From NCBI GenBank assembly GCA_003707065.3, contig PPXM03000004.1, positions 620,001-684,000 of the forward strand: DNA of 64,000 bases, in the 5' to 3' direction. The DNA comes from Trigonopsis variabilis. Taxonomy: Eukaryota; Ascomycota; Trigonopsidomycetes; Trigonopsidales; Trigonopsidaceae. The translations under genes and the position numbers were made by a program. The notes below the pieces were generated by a model. The model saw only the letters and a list, made by a program, of their open reading frames with translations, did no database searches and had not been told where the DNA came from. Of this stretch, positions 1 to 10,861 are shown piece by piece. Positions within the stretch are counted from its first letter, which is position 1. The number at the start of each line of letters is the position of its first letter.

Positions 1-43
1 GTCCTGATCGGCTAAAAAGTTTGAATGACATTTGCAATTGAGT

Positions 44-1510
44 ATGGACGGTCAACAGAACAAGGACTACCATCTTTATTATCAATACGGTCAGCCTAAT
101 CCGGATACTTCCCAACGGCCTCCTCCTACGATCACCATCGATTCTGGATCTTGGCAAGGATTTGACCATCATGATAATCAATCCTTTCCTGAGGCTGAGT
201 ATGCCGATTTTACATCCAACTCGGATTACGAGCCTCACCGATTGAGCACTCAACCGTCGAACTATGAGGATGATCGACTGGCCACCCAACATCGGGAATA
301 TGGACAGTACCAGAATCCTCCTCCAGCAATGATGAATATGCAACCTGTCGGACCACAGAATCTACACAACGTGCAGTTGAATCTTCCAACTATGAATTCG
401 AATCCAGTCGGCCATCCAATAATAAATCAACCTCAGATAAATGACATGAATGATGACCCTAATTCCCCTCACAATCGTCTAATGCGACAGCAAAACTACG
501 TACAGTATCCTCCCGGAGCATTTCTTGAGGCCTCAAATCTTCCTCAGCACTATGGCCATCACCGTCAACCGTCTCCGAGCCTATCAGTATCTTCTGCTTC
601 CTCATTCATCGATTCCAGCTCACCGGTGATTTCGGCTCCTTATTCACCTGTCGATCCCTCCTTCACAGACTTTGATCTCTTGTCGCAGCTGGGTTTAGAC
701 GACGACCCTCAGTTCCCGCCCTCGTTTGGCCAGAATTTTCGAACATCGAATTCACCAATTCATTTTGACTCCAACGTTGTTAATCCGGATTCTTGGTCAC
801 TCGCTCCTCCTCCCGTCAACCGCCGTCGGTCGCATTCTGATAGTGGCCAGCTATTCTTTCCTTCGGAGCCTATTCGGGGTAGACAACAGGGCCAAGTAGA
901 TGAGAGCCATACTCACCAGAGAGGAAGACAAGGGTCTCCTAACGAAACTTTACTCGCCCCGCCTGCTCGTCGAACGGTCTCGGTATCGCCGAGTGCTTTG
1001 GACCGAAGAAGCGACCTCAAGTCTTCCCGTGACTATGTCCTTGACCTTGCAAGTGGAAATCGGTCTGGATCGAGAGTCAGGAAACATCCAGCTACATTCG
1101 CCTGTGAACTATGTGGTCGAAGGTTCACCAGAGCGTATAATCTCCGATCACATCTACGGACTCATACTGATGAGAGGCCCTTTGAATGTGAGGTATGCGG
1201 CAAGGCGTTTGCTAGGCAACATGACCGCAAAAGGCATCAGAACCTACACTCGGGAGAGCGAAAATACGAATGTTTTGGCCGGCTGGCAGATGGAGTGACC
1301 GAATGGGGATGTCGGAAACGATTTGCTCGAGCTGATGCTTTGGGTCGGCATTTCCGGTCAGAAGCAGGAAAAGAGTGCATTAGAAAACTACTGGAAGAAG
1401 AACGGCAGCGTCATGGCGACGGGGCAGCTGAGCTGCCATCGGCGCTATTGGAGCAATTTCCGTCTTTGATAGACGACAGGGATACGATGAGTGACGGAGA
1501 ACTTGTATAG
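44..1510 (+). CDS. CRZ1: Crz1/Prz1-type calcineurin-responsive C2H2 zinc-finger transcription factor
   Basis: Encodes about 488 aa if translation starts at the first ATG (44). The open frame runs upstream to non-ATG codons at the window edge, so an earlier exon is possible. The first 330 residues are low-complexity, rich in Pro, Ser, Gln and Asn. The C-terminus has two classical C2H2 fingers (about residues 352-374 and 380-402; [20 protein letters not shown], then [20 protein letters not shown]) and a third atypical finger with an insert ([18 protein letters not shown]). This finger order and spacing is diagnostic of the Crz1 family, which enters the nucleus on calcineurin dephosphorylation and drives calcium and cell-wall stress genes. 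PTITID at residues 28-33 resembles a PxIxIT calcineurin-docking site. Tail-to-tail with ATX1. Confidence 0.88.
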   Translation: MDGQQNKDYHLYYQYGQPNPDTSQRPPPTITIDSGSWQGFDHHDNQSFPEAEYADFTSNSDYEPHRLSTQPSNYEDDRLATQHREYGQYQNPPPAMMNMQPVGPQNLHNVQLNLPTMNSNPVGHPIINQPQINDMNDDPNSPHNRLMRQQNYVQYPPGAFLEASNLPQHYGHHRQPSPSLSVSSASSFIDSSSPVISAPYSPVDPSFTDFDLLSQLGLDDDPQFPPSFGQNFRTSNSPIHFDSNVVNPDSWSLAPPPVNRRRSHSDSGQLFFPSEPIRGRQQGQVDESHTHQRGRQGSPNETLLAPPARRTVSVSPSALDRRSDLKSSRDYVLDLASGNRSGSRVRKHPATFACELCGRRFTRAYNLRSHLRTHTDERPFECEVCGKAFARQHDRKRHQNLHSGERKYECFGRLADGVTEWGCRKRFARADALGRHFRSEAGKECIRKLLEEERQRHGDGAAELPSALLEQFPSLIDDRDTMSDGELV

Positions 1511-1586
1511 TATTGTGTATGAATATCGACACCATAGGGAGCGGGTTATGCATTGCCGTAGCTTAGTCCATTCAACATTACTAATA

Positions 1587-1843
1587 CTAGTGAATAATTT
1601 GACCATCAACAACCTCTTTTCCCGTTTTCTTGATTGCAGCTAGAACAGTATCATAATCCACTGTTTCATCCGTCCTGACCGCCACTCGTTGTTTCTCGAG
1701 TGAGATATCAACGTCCTCCACCCCAGCGAGCTTAGTCAAAACCCGGTTTACTGCATTTGAGCACCCTAAAGTCAGAATGGAGCTGAAACTGACATACCTG
1801 AGCATGTCATCTTGACATTATAAACATATTCGTGAGAAGACAT
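1587..1843 (-). CDS. ATX1: Atx1-type cytosolic copper chaperone
   Basis: Two exons: 1843-1798 and 1765-1587, joined across a 32-nt intron (GTATGT donor, CTGAC branch, TTTAG acceptor). The spliced product is 74 aa. Splicing restores the copper site MTCSGC; the unspliced frame lacks it, which is how the exon was found. The single HMA ferredoxin-like fold ends with the conserved IKKTGKEV segment, whose Lys faces copper in this family. Atx1 carries Cu(I) to the Golgi P-type ATPase Ccc2. Length and motif fit the family closely. Its start lies in an otherwise gene-free stretch before the RhoGDI gene. Confidence 0.9.
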
Positions 1844-2331
1844 TGACTAGATGAGATGCACGGACTCGAGTCGCTGCGTATTTATTAGGCTAGAGCACGT
1901 GAGTAGCACCCATGAGCGAATTTCGCTACATCGTTCACTGTCGTTGCTACATGTTCACTTGCAACCAAGATGGGATGAGTGAGAGAATTTTGCCTGTCTA
2001 AGTCACGTAAAGAAGGTAAGGCTGTGATGAATTTGCATTGAGTGATAAATGCGCTGAAAGTGCCAGCTCATTCTAATGGTTGCAGTTTTACTACATTGGG
2101 ACTAAGACGTTGAGCTCATACCCTGATAGATGACGAATGCATCATCTCAAGCTAAGCGTTCTTGTCAACGACTTACCAACTTCTACATTCAATGCTTTGT
2201 CGCACATCACCTTAAATCACAGCTAAGTAGATACATCCTAAACTATCATACCATAGGACACTCTTCTTCTAAGCAGGTCGGAGTGTATCATATTCACGTC
2301 CGAGCACAGTGATTCCACAGTGCGTAGGTCG
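1844..2331. other. Non-coding stretch between ATX1 start and the RhoGDI 3' end
   Basis: About 490 bases with no supported gene. It must hold the ATX1 promoter and the RhoGDI 3' end. A TGTGATGA near 2022 followed by a CTGA near 2122 looks like C and D boxes, but there is no terminal stem, so I do not call a snoRNA. Confidence 0.6.
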
Positions 2332-2833
2332 CTAATTCTCCCATTCCTTGGCGATTATGAACGGCCACTCAATGATCAGGCATCCGTGGTACTCGGAATC
2401 AAAATAAACCGCCTTTCCCGAGTAATGCCTTCGAACGAACATGCCTCCGGGAGTCGTTTTCCATGGCACTGAATTAGAAAGCATACCTGAAAAACTTACA
2501 GGCAACTGTGTAGATTGGGCTGTCATCTGTGTTTGGCTCAAAGTCTCCTAGTTCCTAAGACCTCAGCTCAATTACTGCCGATGACCTTACCGCATGCTCG
2601 GTGTTCAACGTAACTCCTGCTCGTTTTGCTATTCTTGTTTCTTGTAGCCCTTTTATGGGTGCCCCTGAAATCTTGAACTTGATTACGAATCTATATCTCG
2701 TCTTTTCTCTTGTAACACGGGCATCGCTCTTCAGTTTTTCAAGAGCATCGGGCGCAGTATAGTCAACCGTAAATGGCTTTCTGCCTTCAGCCTCAAAAGT
2801 GGAAGAAAGTAGAGTAAAGAGAGCTTTGGTCAT
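2332..2833 (-). CDS. RDI1: Rho GDP-dissociation inhibitor (N-terminal exon not resolved)
   Basis: Three exons are secure: 2833-2591, 2554-2500 and 2468-2332, with introns of 36 and 31 nt. Splicing gives the immunoglobulin-like C-terminal domain of RhoGDI: YRFVIKFKISG, then FEPNTDDSPIYTV, then GMFVRRHYSGKA, ending in an acidic/Trp tail (IIAKEWEN) equivalent to the usual IKKDW. RhoGDI extracts prenylated Rho GTPases from membranes and keeps them inactive. The usual acidic N-terminal regulatory arm is not in these exons. ATG 2833 may be internal: an upstream block (about 2915-2985) reads GEVEVIRL in a compatible frame and could be joined by an intron ending at 2837, but I could not finish the 5' end. 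It is divergent in sequence from better-known homologues. Confidence 0.75.
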
Positions 2834-3365
2834 GAACTATGGAAGGATTGGTTTCTTGCATTCGATTACATCACTGGCTGTTCATGTGCATGAAATACCT
2901 AGCACACAATTTTCACACTTACTAACCGAATGACCTCTACTTCACCCGTCCTTTTAACATAAGGGTAACACGATTGACATAAGCTACTGTGAAGTTAGAT
3001 AGATTACTCGTCGTTTTTACTACTCCAAACTACCAAGCTGAGCTCAGTCCCCGGGAAATCCGAGGACAAGATGCGGCAAGCTCTTAGTATCGTCATGAGT
3101 CTCACATCAGATGATTAGCGCTACGTCAAGCCAAGGCGGTATTGTATAGTAGTGGTGATATTTTTGCATTCTAATAAATATCAGATAAATAATACTCCTA
3201 GGCGAAAGAGAGGTACAAAGTAAAAGAGTGAGGAGTTATATGACAAGGGGAATTAGCAGAGAACGACAGCGACAAAGATAGCGTCTAAGAAGAGGCATGA
3301 TGTAAACTAGAATATGATAATCGTGGTTTCAAATATTAGTAACTAAGAGGTAGAGCGAGAGAGCC
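2834..3365. other. Unresolved 5' region of the RhoGDI gene plus neighbouring 3' end
   Basis: Reading the minus strand, about 2915-2985 may carry an upstream RhoGDI coding exon: a CTAAC plus TTCACAG acceptor lies before it and a GTAAGT donor after it. No start codon could be linked with certainty. The remainder (3060-3365) shows no coding signal and probably belongs to promoter and 3' UTR sequence. Confidence 0.35.
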
Positions 3366-4364
3366 TTAGGAACAGTGAAAACTGAACAGTAGCTTTCTAA
3401 AATATTTTCTGACCGACTGACTCTTCGAGTGCTTGCCAGTCGTAGGGATCTGGTCAAGAAACTGACTAGGGCCTAAATGATCCGATGTGCCCTCAGGTAA
3501 CGAGGATGAAGAAGGAGAGAGTATATCAGGTGAAACTGATAATGGTCTTGCGCTTTTACCAGGTGGATCGTCACGTATGGGGTGATCGAGACTAGAAATC
3601 TCCATCGAAGGAGCTTCTTGAGGTTCGAGATCAACAGTTCTAGACTTGAAGGGATTAACACCCTCGGTCGGCTTCTTTGATAAAGCAGCTCCTATATGAT
3701 CATCGTCAGATATCTTGCAACATGATAGATCTGTAATTGGGTGATTCTTATTGGTATCTTGAGTCTCTATGCTCTTTGCAAGTCCGGCAGCAACTTCACT
3801 GGCAGTCAAAAAATCGGATAAAACGCGATTTGAGCGACTTCTATTAGGAAATTCAAACTTATAGACCATTCTAGAAGATGATAATACCTGCACAGCACTC
3901 CCTTCGTTTCCTGGCATCTCCAATTGATAACTCCTTTGGCTGCTTTCTGTAGTTGTGGATTCCCAATCCAGCGGGCTGAATGTTCCATCAGAAACTTCAT
4001 GGTAATCTAAAGTCTCCCCATTGATAGCGGTCTTATTCAGACCAAAACCAGTACGAAATTTGTGTCCTAAGGATGGATTCAATGAATAAGGGGAAGCCAG
4101 GAAATGGCTCCTTTCTCTCAAAGAATCACTAGAATTGTCATTGATACTATATGAGGAATATCTCATTCTCGATATTCTTTGCTTATGCGATCGTCGACTT
4201 TGGCTTCTCACCAGGTAAGGTGAGATGGACTTGTAAAATGTGGTCGTGACAGGAACATTCGAGATATCTAGTTACTCAGAATATGTGAGCTCTCATAACC
4301 CACCTTGTACTGTTCCTTTCGACCTCTCTGCCGTTGTACTCTCCGAGTCTTTTCCCGTCATCAT
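3366..4364 (-). CDS. Uncharacterised serine-rich protein
   Basis: I do not recognise this protein. The large open frame (to 3366) has no ATG at its 5' end. A typical small intron (4268-4303, 36 nt, GTGGGT donor, AACTAG acceptor) joins it in phase to a first exon 4364-4304 starting ATGATG, giving about 320 aa. The sequence is hydrophilic and rich in Ser, Arg and Asp, with a basic Arg/Ser patch near residues 40-60 (RSQSRRSHKQR), several Ser-Pro sites, and no membrane segment. It reads as largely disordered. The C-terminus (KYFRKLLFSFHCS) is a short basic, hydrophobic tail. A shorter start at ATG 4166 would give 266 aa. The coding call rests on frame length and the fitting intron. Confidence 0.5.
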
Positions 4365-4644
4365 GGGTCAGTGCGCGTGCCAGCTTCTGTCATTGCGCTC
4401 TCTTGTTGCTATCAAGCATATCAACGAGAAAAGCTCTCCTCGTCATCCTAAACTTCACCACTCCCGTAACCTTTGAAGAACGCACACAGTAGTGATTTTT
4501 CGTCTGATGGAGCTAATTAGAGTGGCCGTATATTGGGTTGCGCATTGGTGTACCCATCTACAGATAGTCATCCAAAATTTTCTATGTCTATGATCTATTC
4601 ACAGCAATAAAAGGTCCTCTAGTCATAAATCATACATCATGCGT

Positions 4645-6015
4645 TTACCAGAAATCGCCTTGGTCGTGCATAGCTTGGGCGACCTTGACAAAACCAGCAA
4701 TGTTGGCGCCCTTCACCAAAGAAGGTAATCCAGAAGATTTCTCAATGGAGTACTCCTTAGCAGTCTCAATACAAGTGTTGAAGCAGTTCACCATGATGTC
4801 CTTGAGACGTCGGTCAACTTCTTCACGTGTCCACGACAATCGCTGGGAGTTCTGACCCATTTCCAATCCGGAAACAGCGACACCACCACAGTTGGCAGCC
4901 TTACCGGGAGCGTACCAGATGATATCTGACGGGTTGGAGGACTTGACTCGGGTAGCCTCGAAGATATCAATGGCTTCTTGAGTAGAGCCCATGTTGGAAC
5001 CCTCAGCAACGAATCGAGCACCGGCATTGATCACAGCTAAAGCTTCCTCTCCAGAGACTTCGTTTTGAGTGGCGGAAGGCAAGACGACATCAACCTTGGG
5101 GATGTGCTTCCAAGGTCGTTCTCCAGGAAGGTAAGTGTACTTGGAACCGAGTGTTGAAACAAGGTCCGCCAGAGGCTTTCGGCTCAACTTGTGCTCAGCA
5201 ATAAGCTCAACTTCCTCAGGAGTGATGGGGTTTTCAGGAGAAGTGATAATGGAGCCTTGAGAATCAGACAAGGAAACGACAAAACCACCCAATTCAATGA
5301 CCTTAAGAGCAGCGTATTGAGCGACGTTACCGGAACCAGAAATAGCAACGATCTTGCCCTTGAAGTTCTCTTTGCCGTTGGTGGCGTATTCAATCATCTT
5401 TTCAACATAATAGACAAGCCCGTATCCGGTAGCTTCGGGACGGATCAATGATCCACCCCAGCTGAGGCCTTTACCGGTAAGGACACCCTCCCAACGGTTT
5501 TGGAATTTCTTGTAGGCACCAAAGAGATAACCGATTTCTCGGCCACCAACACCAATATCACCAGCAGGAACATCGGTATCAGCACCAATGTGACGGGACA
5601 ACTCCCTCATGAACTGTTCACAGAATCGGCGGATTTCGGAGTCGGATTTACCCTTAGGATCAAAGTCACATCCACCTTTACCACCACCCATGGAAACACC
5701 GGTAAGAGCATTCTTGAAGATCTGCTCAAAACCCAAGAACTTCAAGATTGAAAGGTTCACAGTAGGGTGGAATCGGAGACCTCCCTTATAAGGACCCAAA
5801 GCGGAGTTGTATTGGACTCGATAACCCCGGTTAACTTGGGCAACTCCATTATCGTCTTCCCAGACGACTCGGAATTGGATCACTCGCTCAGGAATGGATA
5901 CAATGGGAACACATTTCTTGAGAAGAGGTTGCTTCTCAAACAAGGATGACTCCTCTAATGTGGACACTAATTCGTGATAAGCTTGTTGAAATTCAGGCTC
6001 GTTAGGTTGGACCAT
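4645..6015 (-). CDS. GDH1: NADP-specific glutamate dehydrogenase
   Basis: Intronless, 456 aa from ATG 6015; the frame extends two codons further but without an ATG. It catalyses reductive amination of 2-oxoglutarate to glutamate, the main ammonium-assimilation step in fungi. Visible hallmarks are [10 protein letters not shown], the catalytic-lysine loop [38 protein letters not shown], and the nucleotide-binding [12 protein letters not shown]. Length and the hexameric class I pattern (no long N-terminal extension) fit yeast Gdh1 rather than the large NAD enzyme. The 5' side faces a very long non-coding region with a TGACTCA site. Base composition is slightly more GC-rich and codon choice looks biased, as expected for a highly expressed enzyme. 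Confidence 0.97.
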   Translation of the reverse strand: MVQPNEPEFQQAYHELVSTLEESSLFEKQPLLKKCVPIVSIPERVIQFRVVWEDDNGVAQVNRGYRVQYNSALGPYKGGLRFHPTVNLSILKFLGFEQIFKNALTGVSMGGGKGGCDFDPKGKSDSEIRRFCEQFMRELSRHIGADTDVPAGDIGVGGREIGYLFGAYKKFQNRWEGVLTGKGLSWGGSLIRPEATGYGLVYYVEKMIEYATNGKENFKGKIVAISGSGNVAQYAALKVIELGGFVVSLSDSQGSIITSPENPITPEEVELIAEHKLSRKPLADLVSTLGSKYTYLPGERPWKHIPKVDVVLPSATQNEVSGEEALAVINAGARFVAEGSNMGSTQEAIDIFEATRVKSSNPSDIIWYAPGKAANCGGVAVSGLEMGQNSQRLSWTREEVDRRLKDIMVNCFNTCIETAKEYSIEKSSGLPSLVKGANIAGFVKVAQAMHDQGDFW

Positions 6016-8201
6016 TTTCAATTTGGGGTTTGGTTAGTAAAAACTTTCTGTGAGCCCTCGACACTATTTATGTCGATTTTCCTTATCTCTGGCCAATGGG
6101 GGCCGTAATCGGACCACCACAACGTCAAGTTGGCCGACACCCGTTGCTGCCGGCACGGTTTACAATCTTGCTTTTTTTAGTATTCTACAGCTCTTTCTTA
6201 CCGAAAGGCACTGTCCTGTCCTTCTTTGATCAAATTCTACATCAGCCTATCTTGTTTCGTGGAGCGATCTTGCCTAGAGATTTTTTTCCGGACATCAGTC
6301 TGATGACTCAGAAAGGTCACTGTGCGGCTAAACTTTGCTCCAATTTAGACTTTTGGAGTGTAACATCGAACCCGCCAGTGAAAAACCGACGATGCATCTG
6401 ATAAGATATGAAAAAATTTTCTCACCTCACAGCAAAAACCATGAACTCGGCAGTATTTCGAATTTCCTTGGCTCTTTTTTTTGTTTAATAAAATGAGTAT
6501 AAGTAAAATTGGCAGCTGAAGAAGTGTCTCTTTGTACAATATAGTAAACAATCCACTCTATTATCGAATCTCTCCCCTCCACTCTCTTGTGGTCGGCCAG
6601 GGCCGAGCCGCGCTTTCCGGAAAAAGTTTGCCGATAAAGGGCCGATTCAACTCAAACTCGAGTGGGGGTAGTGGTCTGCGCAAAATTTTCAGCCTGTAAC
6701 CCTGTACAAGAGTCACTATGACTCGTGGCCATCATGAAAGATCTTAGGCAGCAGTTTGTTCTCCGTTGGTACCTTATCTACGAGAATTCCATTTTCCTGG
6801 ATTCCGGTTTTTTTGCCAAGATCAATGTGTTCCTGTTTGACCGTTCAACAAGGGCGTAAGTAAAGTCCCATGCGGACGGACGTTCCTTCCCTTTTGGGGT
6901 AGTACCGTGACAAACCAAGAACGAGCAGCAGTGTCCATGCTGAGCATGGCTTGCTCCTAACGATCAAAGCGGCTCATTCGAGAGCACGGCTGAGAATCTT
7001 AGGCCCACTTAACCCAGTTTGCCCGCCGGCCAATGCAGATTTTAACGAAAGGAAATGGAATACAGGGAGTTGAAGACAGCATGCTTTGAGAATGCGGTTG
7101 AAATTGGGCGAATTAGATACAATTACTTTCTTAATAAGTATCGTAACGCTCAATTGCTCCATTTCTTTGACGTGTGCGACTTTTGTGCTGTTTATCTAGT
7201 AGTTGATGTATCGACATCGTCCGCGTGAGCACTTTGAGCATTTTGTACCACGTGAACAGAATGACTGATCAAGACTACACAGATAACGGCGGACATGATC
7301 TACCAGTATGCCCACAATCTTATCAAACTAGTACTAATCGGTGGTTTCTTTCCTAATTAGCCTTATAACCTCGTCTATGGTGGGCCAGGCCTTACTCGTC
7401 TTATACCAGGCGGTGGGCACAGGTCGCGCAAAATCTAACGTGGCGCTCTTCTCCAGACCACAGCCGACAGAATAGTTGGCAAAGATAATTTTCAAGATTG
7501 TTGTGATACTGTCCGTCGTGATTGTATTAGAAGCGGTTACTATAGTATGACGGCTATCTCATTTCGCCCAACTGGAAATGTCATATAGCCGAAAAATCAT
7601 TTGTGTCTTTTGATTGTGTGATAGTGTAGATCATCGCTAGGAGATACATTATAGTGCATCTTAATTTAGATCAATGAAACAATGATCGCGACAGTTCAGG
7701 CTCTTTTAAGGATACCATCTCTGGACAAGTCATTATTTAGATTGCTGATCACTCCCAGGCGAATTATCTATCAATTCAAGTTTATAGTAAAAAAGGAGCA
7801 CAATGAGATAAAGAAAACACGTTGTTGTTGGAATGACTGGAACAATAGTCGCGTGTGCTCCGACACTGACATGAGATACATGGGAGTACATGTTATTCGT
7901 TTTCTAGAATGTATTCTTGCCCATGAGGTCTTTGATAACGTGTAAGTAAGTCACGCCTATTGTAATCTATTACGTCCTCTGCCTGGAGTTATGATATTTT
8001 CTTGTCATTTATCAGCAACAAGGAGTGCAATTTTCCTGTAGAACCGAACTCTCACTAAGATTAAAAACATTATGGAGTAGTGCGCCTATATAGGCCTTAT
8101 TTTGAGGGCACATAGTGAAGGCATTCGAAACTGGTTCTGTAATTATCATCGCCAGCGACGTCGCATCACGTTACAGCCACAACACGAGTCCACACCATCA
8201 A
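6016..8201. other. Long non-coding divergent region between GDH1 and the CtIP-like gene
   Basis: About 2.2 kb with no convincing gene; the open frames present (for example 6096-6401 and 7682-7945) lack homology-like composition and splice support. It contains a TGACTCA at 6304-6310, several GATAA/GATAAG motifs (near 6390 and 6630), pyrimidine-rich runs close to GDH1, and a GCGACGTCGC palindrome (8155-8164) just before the CtIP-like start. It is probably a long regulated GDH1 promoter, but a non-coding RNA is not excluded. Confidence 0.5.
6304..6310. promoter_or_regulatory. TGACTCA, Gcn4/CPC1-type bZIP site upstream of GDH1
   Basis: Exact match to the TGASTCA general-amino-acid-control consensus, about 290 bp upstream of the GDH1 start. 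Gcn4 regulates GDH1 in budding yeast. Several such 7-mers are expected by chance in 64 kb, so only its position gives it weight. Confidence 0.35.
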
Positions 8202-10075
8202 ATGGGCGACTTGGGCCCACAATTACCCTTAGGCGCGGGCCTTCGACAATTATATGATACGTATCGATTGATTTCACTTTCGATATTAGGTATGACTGTC
8301 TTTCCCTGAGCCGGCTCTAAATATTAGATCTTATTCAGGCCCAACAGCGGCACTTGTCATCTCCCGAATCTCTCGATGCTCTGGTGGCTTCAGAAATGGC
8401 GGCATTAGGCCCCTATAGTGCTACCATTACTCAAATACCTGGTTTGCTCCAGGCAGTCACGTCAGTTGTTGCCTCCACTGCTTCACGTTGTCTCAACCAT
8501 TCTTTTTCTATCGACCCTTTCCTTGATCCCGCTTCTCTTCATACCCTTGCCGATAAATCAGAGATTCAAGCTCTTCGCGATAGAATCAAAGAATTGGAAA
8601 CGAGAGAAAGTCAACTCCGAGTTGTCCGAGCCCGAGACCGAAATGCCATTGCCAAATGGAAACATAAATTAGATCAAAAAAATAAGCTCCTTAGTGAAGC
8701 ATCTGCAGCTCTTTCTGAACTGGTACAAGCCGTCCGCAAACCCGGCGACTCTGAATCTCGTCCTACTGTCCCTTACTCCGATGCCCCTACTATCACAACT
8801 TCGAGTCCTCCTGCTCCCTCGTTGAGTCAGAAACTTTTTAACATCACTGCCTCATTAGATCTAGATGCGCGTTCTAGCTCCCAAGAAAAGACTAGAGTAC
8901 CATTAAGTGACAAGAACTTGAATGCTCCTCCTCTGAATGTCATGACTACAAGTGCTGAAATTAAGCTCGGCCGTAAGCGGACTGCGAGTGATCTTCTTGA
9001 AGCTGCTGGAAGAGCTGGGCATTTGAGTACCTTGGACGAATCGAGCAGTAGTGATGATGATTTCGAGCGGATCAATCAAATTATCGACGAATCTGGTCAA
9101 GCAAACCTAGTCGCTACGCCGAAACCCAAATTTAATAGTCCGAGTGGTTCTACTCAAAGGGGTAAGCGTACCCCTCAAACCACTGTCTCCAGCCAGGCTC
9201 GAATTTCATCATCAAAGACTCCAAAGACTAGAACTGCGCTTCGATTTGAGGCAAAGACCCCTAAGCTGACTCCCAAGTGGGATCCTCCATCCTCTGAAAT
9301 CTTATCGAGATCCGTTGGAAGAAGCCCTATAGGTCTTGGTATCACCAAATCCAAACCTGCTGCAGATCGGGAGGCATCGAGGTCCTGCCTCTCTACTCCA
9401 ATTATCGTAAGAGAACAAATGCCATTCTCCCCTACGAGACCTAACATGGTGCCTCCACCTGCATTGACTCCAATAAACCGAACCGTCAGGAACGATGGAA
9501 GTCCGGAAATGCGATTTCGGCAGGGAGCCACTCTCGATCCCCTACCTGATACTATCAACCCTGCTTTGCTGGCGTCTCCAGCCTTAGGCCCCCCTATACA
9601 GGTTACTCCTCATAATGATCTTCAGATTCCATCCGATCTAGCGGGACGAGACTGGAAAGTTGATGATTTTGTACCCAACAGCGACTTACAGGAAGAAGGG
9701 TTCTCTTACGAGGAGGTTGTTAGAGGAAAACAACGAAGATGCCTGCCCGGCCACGAATGCGCTCACTGCAAAGCTGTAAGTTGATTTCTTGACATCTACC
9801 ACGACATTTACTGATTTTAGTTTTATAATATTACCGGCCTGGAAGGCGCATGTAACTCAGCTTCGCGGCACCGATCCCGCCATACGCGCGAACCAACTCC
9901 ACCAGAGTATTGGCGTTCAGACTTCCCCTCTACACAAGAGCGAGCGATTGTACGAGACCAAGCGCAGGAACGGCGGCAGAATTTGGTGAAGGAAAGGCTT
10001 CACGAAGCTTTGCATGGAGGTCGATGGGTGTTCAAGGACAATGATTTGCGAGAAAGATTCGGAGGACGTGTATAA
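8202..10075 (+). CDS. CtIP/Sae2/Ctp1-family DNA-end-resection factor
   Basis: Three exons: 8202-8289, 8328-9775 and 9821-10075, with introns of 38 and 45 nt; 596 aa. The N-terminal region has a coiled coil (about residues 95-145, rich in Glu, Arg and Lys heptads), the middle is Ser/Thr/Pro-rich and probably phosphorylated, and the C-terminus carries the family domain: DWKVDDFVPN, FSYEEVVRGKQRRCLPGHEC with a CxxC pair, then across the last intron SRHRSRHTREPTPPEYW and SDFPSTQER. That CxxC plus RHR plus TPPxxW arrangement defines the Ctp1/CtIP C-terminal domain, which binds DNA and stimulates Mre11-Rad50-Nbs1 to open double-strand breaks. Neither terminal exon is visible in the main open frame. 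The 3' end faces COX5 across a GGCGCC palindrome. Confidence 0.85.
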
Positions 10076-10093
10076 TTGATATAATAAAGGCCC

Positions 10094-10111
10094 GGCGCCG
10101 GCGCCGGCGCC
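10094..10111. repeat. Three perfect tandem GGCGCC units (self-complementary 18-mer)
   Basis: GGCGCC is repeated three times without interruption in an otherwise AT-rich spacer, between the convergent 3' ends of the CtIP-like gene (10075) and COX5 (10264). The whole block is its own reverse complement, so it can fold into a hairpin in either transcript. A T-run follows at about 10133. Confidence 0.7.
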
Positions 10112-10263
10112 TGAGCACTTATTTAACGTTTAAGTTTTTTTTTGGCTGTGATTCGTAAACAGATGACAGAAAGGAATAATCACGATGAGGCACGATAAGA
10201 GTCGAGACTGATACGACGATTTATTTCATTTAGCCCAAACAATGCATTTCCGCTTCTAATTTC

Positions 10264-10861
10264 TTACTCATCCTCAGCCTCGGGGCCGGGTGGTGATTGA
10301 ACGGCGGTCCATTTGCGGAAAGGTTCAACATTCTTAGCATGAAGTCTTTCATCAGTGGCCTCTTGCCATTCTTTAGTCATGGTGCTAGGTCGGGGGCCGG
10401 CTAGAAATGTTAGAGACAAGAACAGAGAAAAAACTTTTTCCTCAAACAAGCACTCAAAGACCAAAATAAAGTTCAGGAAACGAAGCAAACATAAACAAGA
10501 AGAACAGAGAAAACTTACACATAGCTCGAAGTCCGGAGAATGTAGCAATACTAATAGCAACAAGACCCAAGACTCCACCAATGATACGCCAATGGTCACC
10601 TTCTTGAAGGACAGGACGGCGGGGACCCCATGAACCGTAAGAAATAAACCATGAGGCTCGCTTCTCGGCCAAGGTCAAATCATTCCAAGGGCCCTTTTCA
10701 CGTTCAGCCAATTGGGCGTTGATATCAAGCTTTTCATCTTGAGACAGAGATTCCCAGCGAGACTCTAAATCAACCAAGGTTGGCTTAGAGACAGCATGGC
10801 TGGCAATACCTCGAACAAAAGGGACACGGGTAAGATTCGTTCGTAAAGTTGATCGAAGCAT
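10264..10861 (-). CDS. COX5: Cytochrome c oxidase subunit 5 (mammalian COX4 family)
   Basis: Two exons, 10861-10519 and 10400-10264; 159 aa. The 118-nt intron is one of the few long ones in this window. The basic N-terminus (MLRSTLRTNLTRV) is a mitochondrial presequence. A conserved matrix region follows (LESRWESLSQDEKLDI, EREKGPWNDLTLAEKRASWF), then one transmembrane helix (VLGLVAISIATFSG), then the tail MTKEWQEATDER, characteristic of this nuclear-encoded subunit of respiratory complex IV. The phase-1 junction reads SGPRPSTMTKEW and removes the intron-encoded hydrophobic extension seen in the unspliced frame. Confidence 0.93.

Noticed and set aside
2015-2130. C/D-box snoRNA-like TGATGA and CTGA pair
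   Set aside because: Boxes occur at plausible spacing but no terminal stem or inner C'/D' pair is seen.
4240-4476. 78-codon plus-strand frame overlapping the unknown serine-rich gene
   Set aside because: It lies opposite a better-supported minus-strand exon and intron and has no recognisable features.
7682-7945. 87-codon plus-strand frame in the GDH1/CtIP spacer
   Set aside because: Composition is not protein-like (runs of basic and hydrophobic residues), with no splice partners; probably chance in a long spacer.
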